A stretch of 64,000 nt of DNA from Deinococcus sp. JMULE3. GTDB taxonomy: Bacteria; Deinococcota; Deinococci; Deinococcales; Deinococcaceae. This document shows positions 42,744 through 52,047 of this stretch, piece after piece. The notes under the pieces are model-generated. The model was not told the DNA's origin. It worked only from the letters and a program-made list of their open reading frames with translations, and did not search any database. The stretch's first letter is position 1. The number at the start of each line of letters is the position of its first letter. The stretch is taken from assembly GCF_013337115.1 (NCBI RefSeq), contig NZ_SGWE01000004.1, positions 940,001 to 1,004,000 of the forward strand, in the 5' to 3' direction. The position numbers were made by a program, and so were the translations under genes.

Positions 42744-43244
42744 GAGACTGTCCGGCAAGGGGTTCGAGGGACTGGCGAGCACGGCGTCCTGTGTTCACAG
42801 ACTCGGCACCGACACTCCCCGAGCGGTGCCAGCGCCGCTGAATGGACCATCCTCAGCCCCATGAACACGGGATTCATATGGGATTCAAGTGATTTCAAGT
42901 CATTCGGAGTCGACGGGTGGCCCCCTCACCCTTCCGTCGCTTCGCTCCTCAGCTGCGCAGCTCTGCGAGTCCCTCCCTCTCGCACATAGGGAGAGGGGAC
43001 AGCGGAACGCAACCACGTTGGGACTCGCAGGGCTGCCCCGCAGAGAAGGAACGGGACGGGTTCCGGGTGTGATACGGGATTCAAGTGATTCCAAGTCATT
43101 CGGAGTCACCCGGTGGCCCCCTCACCCTTCCGTCGCTTCGCTCCTCCCTCCCTCTCCCACCAGGGGAGAGGGGACAATGGAACGCGATCACGTTGCAAGC
43201 AAGTCAATTTTATCCCGTATGAAGTGGTCCGGACAGCGCCCTTT
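42744..43244. other. Gene-free interval with repeats before the glycosidase
   Basis: About 500 nt. It holds a hairpin at 42805-42830 (GGCACCG/CGGTGCC, likely terminator of the pilin operon), then two direct copies of an intergenic repeat (42880-43019 and 43076-43195). No gene is supported. Confidence 0.5.
42880..43195 (+). repeat. Two direct copies of a ~130 bp intergenic repeat
   Basis: Both copies begin GGGATTCAAGTGATT, pass through CATTCGGAGTC and a palindrome-rich CCCCTCACCCTTCCGTCGC part, and end GGGGAGAGGGGACA plus GGAACGC and ACGTTG. The bases between them (about 43018-43075) resemble the inner part of repeat copies A and B (GGGTTCCGGGTGTGATACGG type), so this is a mosaic of two repeat families. 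Confidence 0.65.
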
Positions 43245-43262
43245 CCTGAAAACGGTTTCAGG
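43245..43262 (+). promoter_or_regulatory. LacI-type operator 1
   Basis: CCTGAAAACGGTTTCAGG: arms CCTGAAA and TTTCAGG form a perfect palindrome around a central ACGG, the form of a LacI/GalR-family operator. It lies about 63 nt before the glycosidase ATG. Confidence 0.65.
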
Positions 43263-43281
43263 TGTACGCTGCCAGGGATCA

Positions 43282-43295
43282 CTGAACCGTTTCAG
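43282..43295 (+). promoter_or_regulatory. LacI-type operator 2
   Basis: CTGAACCGTTTCAG: arms CTGAA and TTCAG around CCGT, a second copy of operator 1 with one mismatch class. The centres are about 35 nt apart, which suits cooperative binding. No LacI regulator gene is present in the window. Confidence 0.6.
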
Positions 43296-43324
43296 CTTCC
43301 TGCCCTGTTCTCCCGAGGTACCCC

Positions 43325-45808
43325 ATGACCCAGATGCCTGCCCTGACCGATCTCGACGCTCTGCTGGACCAGTTGACGCTGGAGGAACAGGTGGCCCTGC
43401 TGTCCGGTGCGGACGCGTGGCGCACCGCTGCCGTGCCGCGCCTGAACATCCCCCCGCTGAAGGTGAGTGACGGACCGGCGGGCGTGCGGGGCGGCGGGCC
43501 GCTGATCGGCGGGCGGCGCACGGCGGCGTACCCGGTGGGGATCGCGCTGGGCGCGACGTGGAACCCGGACCTGCTGCGCGAGGTCGGAGCGTCCCTGGCG
43601 CGCGAGGCACGGGACAAGGGCGCGACGGTCCTGCTCGCGCCGACCATCAACGTGTTCCGGTCCTCGCTGAACGGCCGGAACTTCGAAAACTACGCCGAGG
43701 ACCCTGTCCTGACCGGTCGGCTCGCGGCGGCGTACGTGCAGGGCCTGCAGGCGGGCGGGGTGGGGGCCACGCCGAAGCACTTCGCGGGGAACGAATCGGA
43801 ATTCCAGCGGGGCACCATCGATTCGGTGATCGACGAGCGGACGCTGCGGGAACTGTACCTGCGGCCCTTCGAGATCGTGGTGAAGGAGGCACGTCCCTGG
43901 GCGATCATGACGGCGTACAACCGCCTGAACGGCCCGTACTGCTCGCAGCACCCGTGGCTGCTCCAGAAGGTGCTGCGGCGCGAGTGGGGCTTCACGGGGC
44001 TGGTCATGAGCGACTGGGGCGGCACGCACTCGGCGGCCGAGGGCGTCCTGGCGGGCCTGGACCTGGAGATGCCCGGCCCGGCGGTGGCCAGAAAGCCGCT
44101 GCTGGAGCAGGCGCAGGCGGACCCGGAGGTCCGCGCGGGCGTGCGTGAGCGGGCGCGGGCAGTGCTGCACCTGCTCGCCCGCACGGGTACCCTGACCGAG
44201 CCGCTGGACGTCGCGGACGACCACGAGCGCGACACCGAGTACCCCCAGACGCGCGCCCTGATCCGCCGCGCGGGGACCGAGGGGCTGGTGCTGCTGAAGA
44301 ACAGCGGCGGCGCGCTGCCCCTGCCCGCCGGGGCGCGGGTGGCGGTGATCGGCCCGAACGCCGAGGCGGCGCAGGTGATGGGCGGCGGCAGCGCGCAGAT
44401 GAACGCCCACCGCCGCGTCTCCCCCGCCGAGGGCCTGCGCGAAGGGGGCCGCGTGAGCGTGGTCGGCAGCGCCGAGGGCACCGGGCACGAGCGGTACCTG
44501 CCGGTGCCGCAGGTCGAGACGCGCATCGAGTACCGCGATCAGGCGGGCGGCCCGGTGATCGGGCAGGACACGCGCCCGCAGGCGGAGGTGATGTTCTTCG
44601 GCCTCCCGGACGGAGTGAACCCGGACGCGTTCCACGCGACCATCACCGTCACGGTGGACGCCCCGCACGACGGCAAATACGAGGTGAGCCTGGGCAGCGC
44701 GGGCCTCAGCCGCCTGTCGGTGGACGGCCAGCTGACCGTGAACAACTGGGAGGACTGGAGCATCGGGGAGCTGTACTTCTCGTTCGGGTCCGGGGAGCGC
44801 CGCGCGTCCGTTCACCTGAGTGAGGGGCGGCACACGCTGAGCGTGGAGTACACGCCGCACGTCATGGACATCGGCATCACGCCCTTCAACGCGGTGCGGG
44901 TGGGCTTCCGCGCCCGTCCGGACGGGGACCGGTTGGCCCGCGCCGTCGCCCTGGCCGCGCAGGCGGACTGGGTAGTGCTGTGCGTCGGCACGACCGGTGA
45001 GTGGGAAACCGAGGGCGTGGACCGCGCAGGCCTCACCCTGCCCGGCGATCAGGACGCGCTGGTGGAGGCCGTGCTGGACGTCAACCCGAACGTCGTGGTG
45101 GTCCTCCAGACGGGCGGCCCGGTCGAGATGCCGTGGCTCAGCCGCGTGCCCGCCGTGATGCAGGCGTGGTTCGCGGGGCAGGAGGTCGGGCATGCCGTCG
45201 CGGACGTCCTGACCGGACTGGCCGAACCCGGCGGGCGCCTCCCGCAGACGTTCCCGCACTCCCTGGTGGACGACCCCACCCACCCGCTCACACCGGACGT
45301 GCAGTACCCCGGCGAGGACGGCCGCGTCGAGTACCGCGAGGGCCTGTACACCGGGTACCGCCACGTGGACCGCTCGGGCGTGACGCCGCTGTTCCCGTTC
45401 GGCTTCGGCCTGAGCTTCACGACGTTCACGCTGGGCGCCGCGCAGCTGCACGCCCCGGCCTTCCCGCAGGAGGCGGCGACCGTGACGGTCCCGGTCACGA
45501 ACACCGGAGCACGGCCCGGCAGCACCGTCGCGCAGCTGTACGTGCAGCCCCCACAGGGCCGCGTGGACCGCCCGCTGAAGGAACTCCGCGCCTTCGCGAA
45601 GGTCCACCTGAACCCCGGCCAGACCGGCGACGCCGTGCTGACCGTCACGCCGCGCGACCTCGCGTACTTCGACGTGGCCGCGCAGGCGTGGGTGGCCGAC
45701 CCCGGCGAGTACGTCCTGCACGTCGGGCAGAGCAGCGCCAACCTGAGCACGCAGGTCACGCTGACCCTCGCGCAGGAGTGGCGCGAGGCCCTGCCCGACG
45801 CCGACTGA
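43325..45808 (+). CDS. Glycoside hydrolase family 3 (beta-glucosidase-like) with PA14 insert
   Basis: 827 aa, no signal peptide. The GH3 N-domain has LKVSDGPAGVRGG and GLVMSDWGGTHS with the catalytic nucleophile D230; NVFRSSLNGRNFENYAEDP lies near residue 105. The second GH3 domain starts at LVLLKNSGGALPLP. A PA14 domain (about residues 385-520, ending before ADWVVLCVGTTGEWETEG) interrupts it, and a fibronectin-III-like end follows (VTVPVTNTGARPGSTVAQLYV). Removes terminal beta-sugars from oligosaccharides in the cytoplasm; the exact sugar is unknown. Twin LacI operators upstream point to sugar induction. GAGGT precedes the ATG. Confidence 0.94.
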   Translation: MTQMPALTDLDALLDQLTLEEQVALLSGADAWRTAAVPRLNIPPLKVSDGPAGVRGGGPLIGGRRTAAYPVGIALGATWNPDLLREVGASLAREARDKGATVLLAPTINVFRSSLNGRNFENYAEDPVLTGRLAAAYVQGLQAGGVGATPKHFAGNESEFQRGTIDSVIDERTLRELYLRPFEIVVKEARPWAIMTAYNRLNGPYCSQHPWLLQKVLRREWGFTGLVMSDWGGTHSAAEGVLAGLDLEMPGPAVARKPLLEQAQADPEVRAGVRERARAVLHLLARTGTLTEPLDVADDHERDTEYPQTRALIRRAGTEGLVLLKNSGGALPLPAGARVAVIGPNAEAAQVMGGGSAQMNAHRRVSPAEGLREGGRVSVVGSAEGTGHERYLPVPQVETRIEYRDQAGGPVIGQDTRPQAEVMFFGLPDGVNPDAFHATITVTVDAPHDGKYEVSLGSAGLSRLSVDGQLTVNNWEDWSIGELYFSFGSGERRASVHLSEGRHTLSVEYTPHVMDIGITPFNAVRVGFRARPDGDRLARAVALAAQADWVVLCVGTTGEWETEGVDRAGLTLPGDQDALVEAVLDVNPNVVVVLQTGGPVEMPWLSRVPAVMQAWFAGQEVGHAVADVLTGLAEPGGRLPQTFPHSLVDDPTHPLTPDVQYPGEDGRVEYREGLYTGYRHVDRSGVTPLFPFGFGLSFTTFTLGAAQLHAPAFPQEAATVTVPVTNTGARPGSTVAQLYVQPPQGRVDRPLKELRAFAKVHLNPGQTGDAVLTVTPRDLAYFDVAAQAWVADPGEYVLHVGQSSANLSTQVTLTLAQEWREALPDAD

Positions 45809-45860
45809 CGGTCACAACGAGGGGGGGGCACGATGCCGAAGCAACCGCGCCCCCTCCTGC

Positions 45861-46550
45861 TTATTCCTCGTCGTCCCGTTCGGCGGGCGTGGGGTCGAGG
45901 AGGTCCGCGCTGCCCGGCACCATCGCGTAGTCGCACAGCGCCAGGAATGCCGCGTCGCCCGGCAGGGCGCTGACGCCCAGCGTGAACTCGGCGTCCAGCT
46001 GCGACAGCAGGTAGTTCACGGCGAGTTCCGGACGCAGGTCGCGCGGCAGCAACCGCAGCGCGTCCGGGGTGCGTTCCAGGCGCAGGGTGTCCCGCAGGGG
46101 TCCCTCGGCCAGCCAGTCGTTCAGTTCCCGCTCGGCCTGATCGAGCGGGCGGGGCAGGCCGTACGGGTGGCGCAGTTCCACGCGCAGCAGCCGCCCGTGC
46201 CGCTCGGTGCGGGTCAGGTCCAGGTCCAGCTGCGCCAGGGCGCTGACGTGCCCGGCGGCCTGCGCGGCCAGTTCCAGCGCGCCCTGCGCGGCGTCCAGCG
46301 TCTCCACGGTCAGGCGGCGCCACGCGGGGTCCTCCGCGCCGTCCGGGTCGAGCAGCACCGCGCCGTGCAGCAGCACCTGCCAGGACGTGAACGCGGCGGG
46401 CACGTTCAGCAACGCCTCCTCGTCCAGCGCCGTCACGGGAATCAGTTCTGCGGCGCGCAGCAGGCTCGACAGGCCCGACGCGACACGGTCCAGCTCGTCG
46501 GACCCGGCGTGCAGCAGGGTCCCCTCGGGATTCAGGAAGGCGGCGATCAT
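45861..46550 (-). CDS. Hypothetical protein, 229 aa, unrecognised
   Basis: MIAAFLNPEGTLLHAGSDELDRVASGLSSLLRAAELIPV, then mixed helix and strand, ending PGSADLLDPTPAERDDEE, which is acidic. No membrane segment and no family recognised; the start region resembles a sensor or roadblock-like fold only loosely. ATG 46550 lies 7 nt after a TACAGT box, so it is probably leaderless. It sits alone between the glycosidase and the XdhC gene. Confidence 0.6.
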   Translation of the reverse strand: MIAAFLNPEGTLLHAGSDELDRVASGLSSLLRAAELIPVTALDEEALLNVPAAFTSWQVLLHGAVLLDPDGAEDPAWRRLTVETLDAAQGALELAAQAAGHVSALAQLDLDLTRTERHGRLLRVELRHPYGLPRPLDQAERELNDWLAEGPLRDTLRLERTPDALRLLPRDLRPELAVNYLLSQLDAEFTLGVSALPGDAAFLALCDYAMVPGSADLLDPTPAERDDEE

Positions 46551-46557
46551 GCCCGCC

Positions 46558-46563
46558 ACTGTA
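46558..46563 (-). promoter_or_regulatory. -10 box of the gene at 46550, leaderless
   Basis: TACAGT read on the minus strand, ending 7 nt before the ATG. Confidence 0.5.
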
Positions 46564-46604
46564 CGGCCCCCGGCGCGCCCCCCCTGCTCAGGGCGGCGCG
46601 GACC

Positions 46605-46650
46605 ACCTGGCTCCCCTTGAGGGGAGCTGGCCGCGCAGCGGACTGAGGGG
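46605..46650. repeat. Palindromic repeat, GCTCCCC/GGGGAGC
   Basis: GCTCCCC (46610-46616) TTGA GGGGAGC (46621-46627) with flanks CTGG and GGCCGCGCAGCGGACTGAGGGG, a sort of intergenic palindrome common in bacterial genomes. It is at the 3' end of the XdhC gene and may serve as its terminator. Confidence 0.5.
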
Positions 46651-46651
46651 T

Positions 46652-47788
46652 TCAGCTGGGCGTGAGGTACCGCGCGGGGTCTTTCAGGAAGCGGGCCTTG
46701 CAGTGCGGGCAGCAGAACGCGTAGGTCACGCCCGCGTGGTCCGCCGTGTGTCTGGCGGGCAGGGTGACGGTCATGCCGCACACGGGGTCCACGGCGCTGC
46801 CCGCGTCGGTGGGTTCGGCGTTCAGGACGGTCAGGGCGGGCAGGTCCATCACCTGTGCCAGCAGCGCGGACGGCATGGGGGACGGGTCGGCGGGGGTCGG
46901 AACGGGCGCGGCCGGTGCCTGTTCAGCGGCGGGAACGGGTCGGGTGGGGCCGGTCGCCTGCCGGTCGAGTTGCACGAGTTCCGCCAGGACGCTCAGCGCC
47001 ACCTCGTGCGGGGTGCGGGCGCCCAGGTGCAGGCCTGCGGGCGCGCGGATACGGTCCAGGTCGGCGTCGGTGAAGCCGCTGAGCATGGCGAGCGTCTCGC
47101 GGACGGTCGCGGCGCGCCGCGCGCTGGCGAGCAGGCCCACCGGGTTCGGCTGTGCGCGCAGCAGCGCCTCCAGGGCCGTCTCGTCGTAGTGTCCCTGGGA
47201 CGCCACGACGCTCCGCACGCGGGCACGCTGCGCGGCGGGCAGGGCCGACAGGCGCGCCGTCAGGGCACCCAGCGGCACAGCGTCCGGTTCGTCCGGCACC
47301 TCGTCGTCGTCCAGCACGCGCCACACCCGGTCACCCATCAGGCCAGCGTGCGCCGCGATGGCCCGCGCGACCGGCGTGCGGCCCACCACGACCAGCAGCC
47401 GCGGGGGCAACAAGGGTTCCAGGAACACCTCGCTCTGCCCTTCCGACGCGCAGTTCATCGGCACCGTGACCCGCTCGGCGAAGGCATGCTCGGCGTCCGG
47501 CACGGCACCCGGCACGATCCGCACCAGCCGCGCCTGCCCGCCCTGCAGCGCCAGCAGCGCCTGCCGCCGCACGATCTCGCGGGAGCACGCGCCACCCACG
47601 AACCCCTCCATACGGCCGTCCGCGTGAATCAGCGCCTTGTCACCCACCTGCGCCGACACCGGCGCGCGGCGCGACACGACCGTCGCCACGACCACCGCCG
47701 CGCCCTCACGCGACAACTGCGCCAGCCGCTCGGGCAGGTCCGGAATGAATTCGGTGTCCCCGGTGGGACGCTGGGGATCAGAGGTCAT
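46652..47788 (-). CDS. XdhC family protein fused to a YHS domain
   Basis: 378 aa. N-terminal XdhC/CoxI-like part: VVATVVSRRAPVSAQVGDKALIHADGRMEGFVGGACSREIV near residue 40, then LLVVVGRTPVARAIAAHAG, the Rossmann-like part (near 132), SQGHYDETALEALL and GLHLGARTPHEVALSVLAEL. A Pro/Ala linker follows, then a YHS domain (AVDPVCGMTVTLPARHTADHAGVTYAFCCPHCKARF). XdhC-type proteins mature molybdenum hydroxylases by handing over sulfurated Mo cofactor. It follows coxMSL on the same strand after 228 nt, so service to the CO dehydrogenase is the natural reading. AAGGAGA precedes the ATG. Confidence 0.88.
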   Translation of the reverse strand: MTSDPQRPTGDTEFIPDLPERLAQLSREGAAVVVATVVSRRAPVSAQVGDKALIHADGRMEGFVGGACSREIVRRQALLALQGGQARLVRIVPGAVPDAEHAFAERVTVPMNCASEGQSEVFLEPLLPPRLLVVVGRTPVARAIAAHAGLMGDRVWRVLDDDEVPDEPDAVPLGALTARLSALPAAQRARVRSVVASQGHYDETALEALLRAQPNPVGLLASARRAATVRETLAMLSGFTDADLDRIRAPAGLHLGARTPHEVALSVLAELVQLDRQATGPTRPVPAAEQAPAAPVPTPADPSPMPSALLAQVMDLPALTVLNAEPTDAGSAVDPVCGMTVTLPARHTADHAGVTYAFCCPHCKARFLKDPARYLTPS

Positions 47789-48016
47789 ACGGTCTCCTTA
47801 GCAGCGGTGTCCAGTTCCGTTGAAGGGCAGACGGCACGCCGTTCAACTCCACTTCCAACCGCTGTTGTGCGCGGGTGCTCGCACTGCTCGTTTCAGGAAA
47901 ACTGAGAAATCCACTCAGTCCCCCTGAACACCGCTGTCGGAAGCTGCGAGCTCTGAGCCATGAGCTGTGAGCGCCTCTGCTCATAGCCCACAACTCAGAG
48001 CTCATCGCCCCTTCCT
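47789..48016. other. Spacer between coxL and XdhC gene
   Basis: 228 nt with the coxL 3' inverted repeat (47948-48003) and presumably the XdhC promoter. No gene is seen. Confidence 0.4.
47948..48003. repeat. GAGCT-rich inverted repeat at the coxL 3' end
   Basis: GAGCTCTGAG (47948-47957) and CTCAGAGCTC (47994-48003) are perfectly complementary; the loop holds further ATGAGC/GCTCAT words. It closely matches the element at the hemA stop codon (31826-31887). Confidence 0.6.
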
Positions 48017-50401
48017 TCAGTCGCTCGCGGTGGCGCTCTGGGCGTCGCGGACGGCGCGCCAGACTTTCTCGCGGGTCAGGGGCATGTCGATGTGCGTGAC
48101 GCCCAGGGGCGCGAGGGCGTCCATGACGGCGTTCACGAACGCGGCGGGGCTGCCGACGTTGGGGCTCTCGCCGACGCCTTTGGCGCCGATGGGGTGGTGG
48201 GGGCTGGGGGTGACGGTGCTGCCGGTTTCCCAGACGGGGGATTCGACGGCGGTGGGGATCAGGTACTCCATGAAGTTCGGGGCGAGGTTGTTGCCCTGTT
48301 CGTCGTAGGGGATTTCCTGCATGAAGGCGATGGCGTAGCCCTCGGTGAGGCCGCCGTGGACCTGCCCCTCGACGATCATGGGGTTGATGACGGTGCCGCA
48401 GTCGTCCACGGCGAGGAAGCGGCGGACCTTGACTTCGCCGGTGTCGGCGTCGACGTCCACGACGGCGATGTACGCGCCGTGCGGGAAGGTCATGTTGGGC
48501 GGGTCGTAGTACAGGCTGGCTTCCAGGCCGGGTTCGTTCCCTTCGCCGGGGTTGGTGTACGCGGCGAACGCGACGTCTTTCATGGTGACGGAGCGGTCGG
48601 GGGCGCCCATGACCTGGAACTTGTGGTCGGTCCATTCGATGTCGTCGGGGGACGCTTCGAGGAGGTGCGCGGCGACTTTCTTCGCTTTCTCGCGGACGCG
48701 GCGGGCGGCGAGGGCGATGGCGGCTCCGGCGACGGGGGTGCTGCGGCTGGCGTAGGTGCCCAGGCCGTAGGGGGCGGTGTCGGTGTCGCCTTCTTCCACG
48801 AGGATGTTCTCGGCGTCCAGGCCGAGTTCCTCGGAGACGATCTGCGCCCAGGTGGTCTCGTGGCCCTGGCCCTGGCTCTTGGTGCCGGCGCGGACGATGC
48901 CGGTGCCGGTGGGGTGGATGCGGATCTCGGCGGAGTCGAACATCTTGATGCCGAGGATGTCGAAGTGTTTGCTGGGTCCGGCACCGACGACTTCGGTGAA
49001 GGTGCTGATGCCGATGCCCATGTACTCGCCGCGGGCGCGTTTCTCGGCCTGTTCCTTTCTCAGCTCGGCGTACCCGATCTGGTTGAGGGCCTTGTCGAGC
49101 GTTCCGGCGTAGTCGCCGCTGTCGTACGTGAAGCCCAGCGCGCTCTGGTACGGGAAGGCTTCTTTCTGCACGAAGTTCTTGTGGCGCAGTTCGGCGGGGT
49201 CCATGTCGAGTTTGCGGGCCAGGATGTCCATGCCGCGTTCGATGGCGTAGCTGGCTTCCGTCACGCGGAACGAGCAGCGGTACGCCACGCCGCCGGGGGC
49301 CTTGTTCGTGAAGTACGCGTCGAGTTCGGTGAACGCGACGGGGAAGTCGTAGCTGCCGGTGACGATGCCGAACATCCCGGCGGGGTACTGGGTGGGGTCG
49401 GCGGCGGCGTCGAACGCGCCGTGGTCGGCGACCGTCCTGACTTTCAGGGCGGTGACGGTGCCGTCCTTCTTCGCGCCGATGGTGACGTCCATGTGGTAGT
49501 CGCGGGCGAAGCCGGTGGTGGTGAGGTTCTCGGTGCGCGTCTCGATCCACTTGACCGGGGTCTTGAGGATCAGCGCGCCGACGATGGCGCACACGTAGCC
49601 GGGGTACACCGGGACCTTGTTGCCGAAGCCCCCGCCGATGTCGGGCGCGACCACGCGGATCTTGTCTTCGGGGATGCCGGTCACCAGGGAGATCGCGGTG
49701 CGGTACACGTGCGGGGCCTGACTGGTCACGTGGAAGTGCAGGCGGCCCATGGCGTCGAACTGCGCGACGCAGCCGCAGGGTTCCAGCGGGGCGGGGTGGC
49801 AGCGCGGGGCGTACACGCGTTCGTTGACGGTGATCTCGGCGCCGTCCAGGGCGGCGTCGGTGCCGCTGCGGTCGCCGCTTTCCCAGTGGTAGATGTGGTT
49901 GGTCTTGTTGTCGCGGTCGTCGCGGAGGATGACCTCGTCCTTCATGGCGTCGAAGGGCGTGGTGACCGGGTCGAGGGGCTCGTAGTCCACCTCGACGAGT
50001 TCGGCGGCGTCCAGGGCGGCCTCGCGGGTGTCAGCGAACACGGCGGCGACTTCCTGGTGCTGGAAGAGGACCTTGCCGACGGCGAGGACCATCTGCTTGT
50101 CGAAGCCGTGGAAGGTGGGCAGCCACCCGAGGTTCGCCGCGACGAGGTCCTCGCCGGTGATGACGGCCTTCACGCCGGGCACGGCCAGCGCGGCCGTCTT
50201 GTCGATGGAGCGGATGCGGGCGTGCGGGTAGGGGCTGTGAACGATGACCATGCTGAGCATGCCGGGCAGGCGGATGTCGTCCACGTAGTTGCCGTTGCCG
50301 GTCAGGAAGCGCGGGTCCTCCTTGCGTTTCATGCTGCGGCCCACGCTGTAGCACTGCTTCTCGCCGCTGCCGTTGCCGTTGCTGTTGGTGTCGGTGCTCA
50401 C
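48017..50401 (-). CDS. coxL: Aerobic carbon monoxide dehydrogenase large subunit (form I)
   Basis: 794 aa molybdopterin subunit of the Mo-Cu CO dehydrogenase, oxidising CO to CO2 and passing electrons on via CoxS and CoxM. The active-site loop reads GVAYRCSFR, the form I signature AYxCSFR, with the Cu-binding Cys at residue 376; the catalytic Glu lies in GAKGVGESP (E745). Further matches to the form I family are [50 protein letters not shown] and [14 protein letters not shown] start coupled to coxS by GTGA. Related aldehyde/xanthine enzymes lack this loop, so the assignment is strong. Confidence 0.93.
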   Translation of the reverse strand: MSTDTNSNGNGSGEKQCYSVGRSMKRKEDPRFLTGNGNYVDDIRLPGMLSMVIVHSPYPHARIRSIDKTAALAVPGVKAVITGEDLVAANLGWLPTFHGFDKQMVLAVGKVLFQHQEVAAVFADTREAALDAAELVEVDYEPLDPVTTPFDAMKDEVILRDDRDNKTNHIYHWESGDRSGTDAALDGAEITVNERVYAPRCHPAPLEPCGCVAQFDAMGRLHFHVTSQAPHVYRTAISLVTGIPEDKIRVVAPDIGGGFGNKVPVYPGYVCAIVGALILKTPVKWIETRTENLTTTGFARDYHMDVTIGAKKDGTVTALKVRTVADHGAFDAAADPTQYPAGMFGIVTGSYDFPVAFTELDAYFTNKAPGGVAYRCSFRVTEASYAIERGMDILARKLDMDPAELRHKNFVQKEAFPYQSALGFTYDSGDYAGTLDKALNQIGYAELRKEQAEKRARGEYMGIGISTFTEVVGAGPSKHFDILGIKMFDSAEIRIHPTGTGIVRAGTKSQGQGHETTWAQIVSEELGLDAENILVEEGDTDTAPYGLGTYASRSTPVAGAAIALAARRVREKAKKVAAHLLEASPDDIEWTDHKFQVMGAPDRSVTMKDVAFAAYTNPGEGNEPGLEASLYYDPPNMTFPHGAYIAVVDVDADTGEVKVRRFLAVDDCGTVINPMIVEGQVHGGLTEGYAIAFMQEIPYDEQGNNLAPNFMEYLIPTAVESPVWETGSTVTPSPHHPIGAKGVGESPNVGSPAAFVNAVMDALAPLGVTHIDMPLTREKVWRAVRDAQSATASD

Positions 50402-50961
50402 TGGGCGCCTCCCGTGGCGGTGTCCTGTCCGGTGGCGGCGGCGGTCAGGGCGTCCAGGGGGCTGCCCTGGTCCTCACGCATGACCCGCGCGGCCTGCTGG
50501 ACGGCCTTGACGATGTTGTTGTAGCCGGTGCAGCGGCACAGGTTGCCGCCCAGGAACTCGCGGACCTCCTGATCGGTGGGGTCCGGGTTGTGCTCCAGCA
50601 TGGCCTTGGCGGTCATGAGCATGCCGGGCGTGCAGTACCCGCACTGCAGGCCGTGCTGGTCCCAGAACGCCTGCTGCAGGGGGTGCAGGTTGCCGGGCGC
50701 GCCGAGGCCCTCGACGGTGGTGATCTCGCGGCCCTCGGCCTGCACGGCGTACATCGTGCAGGACTTGACGGGGGTGTCCCCGTCGAGCAGCACCACGCAG
50801 CACCCGCACGAGGAGCTGTCGCAGCCGACGTGCGTGCCTTTCAGGCCGGTGTCGCGGATGGCATAGGCGAGCAGGGTGCGCGGCTCGACGCTCTGGGTGT
50901 GGGTCTGGCCGTTGATGGTCAGGGTGACGGTGGTCTTCGCTCCGGTTTCGGCGGTGGTCAT
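50398..50961 (-). CDS. coxS: Carbon monoxide dehydrogenase small subunit, 2x[2Fe-2S]
   Basis: 187 aa. The N-terminal ferredoxin-like cluster site is [10 protein letters not shown] plus SC, the second cluster site is CGYCTPG and [10 protein letters not shown]. Carries electrons from the Mo centre of CoxL to the FAD of CoxM. ATG at 50961 overlaps the coxM stop (ATGA). The C-terminal ~25 residues are a low-complexity tail longer than in most homologues. Confidence 0.93.
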   Translation of the reverse strand: MTTAETGAKTTVTLTINGQTHTQSVEPRTLLAYAIRDTGLKGTHVGCDSSSCGCCVVLLDGDTPVKSCTMYAVQAEGREITTVEGLGAPGNLHPLQQAFWDQHGLQCGYCTPGMLMTAKAMLEHNPDPTDQEVREFLGGNLCRCTGYNNIVKAVQQAARVMREDQGSPLDALTAAATGQDTATGGAQ

Positions 50962-51845
50962 GCGGTGGCTCCCAGGGTGACGTTCAGGCGCCCGGCGGCG
51001 CGGCGCAGGCCACGCGCGACGAGCACGCGGGCCATGTCCTTCTTGTACTCGGCGCTGCCGCGCGTGTCCGCGAACGGGTCGCTGGCCAGCCGGGCTTCCT
51101 CGGCGGCGGCCTGGATCAGCGCCTCGGTCAGGGTCTGCCCGACCAGGATGCGTTCGGCGGCCTCGACGCGCACGGGGCGCGGTCCGGCGGCGGTCAGGGC
51201 GACCCCGGCCTCGGTCACGCGGCCCTGCTCGTCCAGCGTGAGCTGCACGGCGGCGGCGGCGGTGGCGTAGTCGCCGACCTTGCGTTCGATCTTGCGGTAC
51301 GCGCCGTGGGTGCGTTCGCCGGGCGTGGGGAAGCGGACCTCGGTCGCCATCTCGCCCTCGCGCAGGTCGGTCTGGAAGGAGTCCACCAGCCACTCGTCGA
51401 TGGGCACCTCGCGTTCACCTTCGGGGCCGCGCACGATGACGACGGCGCGGGCCGCGAGGGCCGCCGCGCCCCAGTCGCCGCTGGGGTCGTTGTGGCACAG
51501 GCTGCCGACGACCGTGCCGGTGCAGCGCACGACCGGGTCGGCGACGACGTCGCCGGTGTCGGTCAGGAGGCTGTAGCGGGCGCGGACGTTCGCGTCGCGT
51601 TCCAGGGTCACGTCGGCGGTCATGGCGCCCACGCGCAGGTACCCGCCCTCTTCCCGCAGGTACTTCAGTTCGCTCAGCGGGCCGATGTCGACGAGAACGG
51701 TGGGACGGGCCAGCCGGTAGCGCATGGCCGGGATGAGGCTCTGCCCGCCGGCCAGGATGCGGGCGTCCGCGCCGTGCCGGGCCAGGGCCGCGAGGGCTTC
51801 GTCTGCGGAGTGGGCGCGGATGTAATCGAATGCAGCTGGAAACAC
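50958..51845 (-). CDS. coxM: Carbon monoxide dehydrogenase medium subunit, FAD-binding
   Basis: 295 aa. GTG start (51845) gives [18 protein letters not shown], the normal CoxM beginning; AAGGGGGAA lies upstream. The FAD motifs are [21 protein letters not shown] and [14 protein letters not shown]. The order coxM-coxS-coxL is that of classic form I operons. An inverted repeat (51903-51952) surrounds the likely promoter. No cox accessory genes other than the XdhC fusion are present in the window. Confidence 0.93.
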   Translation of the reverse strand: MFPAAFDYIRAHSADEALAALARHGADARILAGGQSLIPAMRYRLARPTVLVDIGPLSELKYLREEGGYLRVGAMTADVTLERDANVRARYSLLTDTGDVVADPVVRCTGTVVGSLCHNDPSGDWGAAALAARAVVIVRGPEGEREVPIDEWLVDSFQTDLREGEMATEVRFPTPGERTHGAYRKIERKVGDYATAAAAVQLTLDEQGRVTEAGVALTAAGPRPVRVEAAERILVGQTLTEALIQAAAEEARLASDPFADTRGSAEYKKDMARVLVARGLRRAAGRLNVTLGATA

Positions 51846-51902
51846 GTTTTCCCCCTTGAGGACCGGCGTGAGGGCCGGGCGCGCGAACGGCGGGTTGGTG
51901 AA

Positions 51903-51952
51903 CTGTACGTTTGACCTTAAAAAGTATGAACCCTTCCTGAAGGTTCGTACAG
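51903..51952. promoter_or_regulatory. Inverted repeat around the probable cox promoter
   Basis: CTGTACG (51903-51909) and CGTACAG (51946-51952) are exact complements 36 nt apart, extended by GACC/GGTT. Between them, on the minus strand, TTCAGG and TAAGGT spaced by 16 nt are a possible promoter. The layout suits an operator for CO-dependent or growth-phase control. Confidence 0.5.
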
Positions 51953-52004
51953 CAGGAATGACTACAGGACGCCCGGTCAGCAGGCAACGGGCCGCACAGA
52001 AAAA

Positions 52005-52030
52005 ACCCACCCCGGTCAGGGTGGGTCTGG
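52005..52030 (-). terminator. Terminator of the catalase gene
   Basis: Read on the minus strand: ACCCACCC, a TGACC loop, GGGGTGGGT, then TTTTT. It is a textbook Rho-independent terminator. Confidence 0.9.
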
Positions 52031-52047
52031 GTTCAGGTGAGCGGAGG

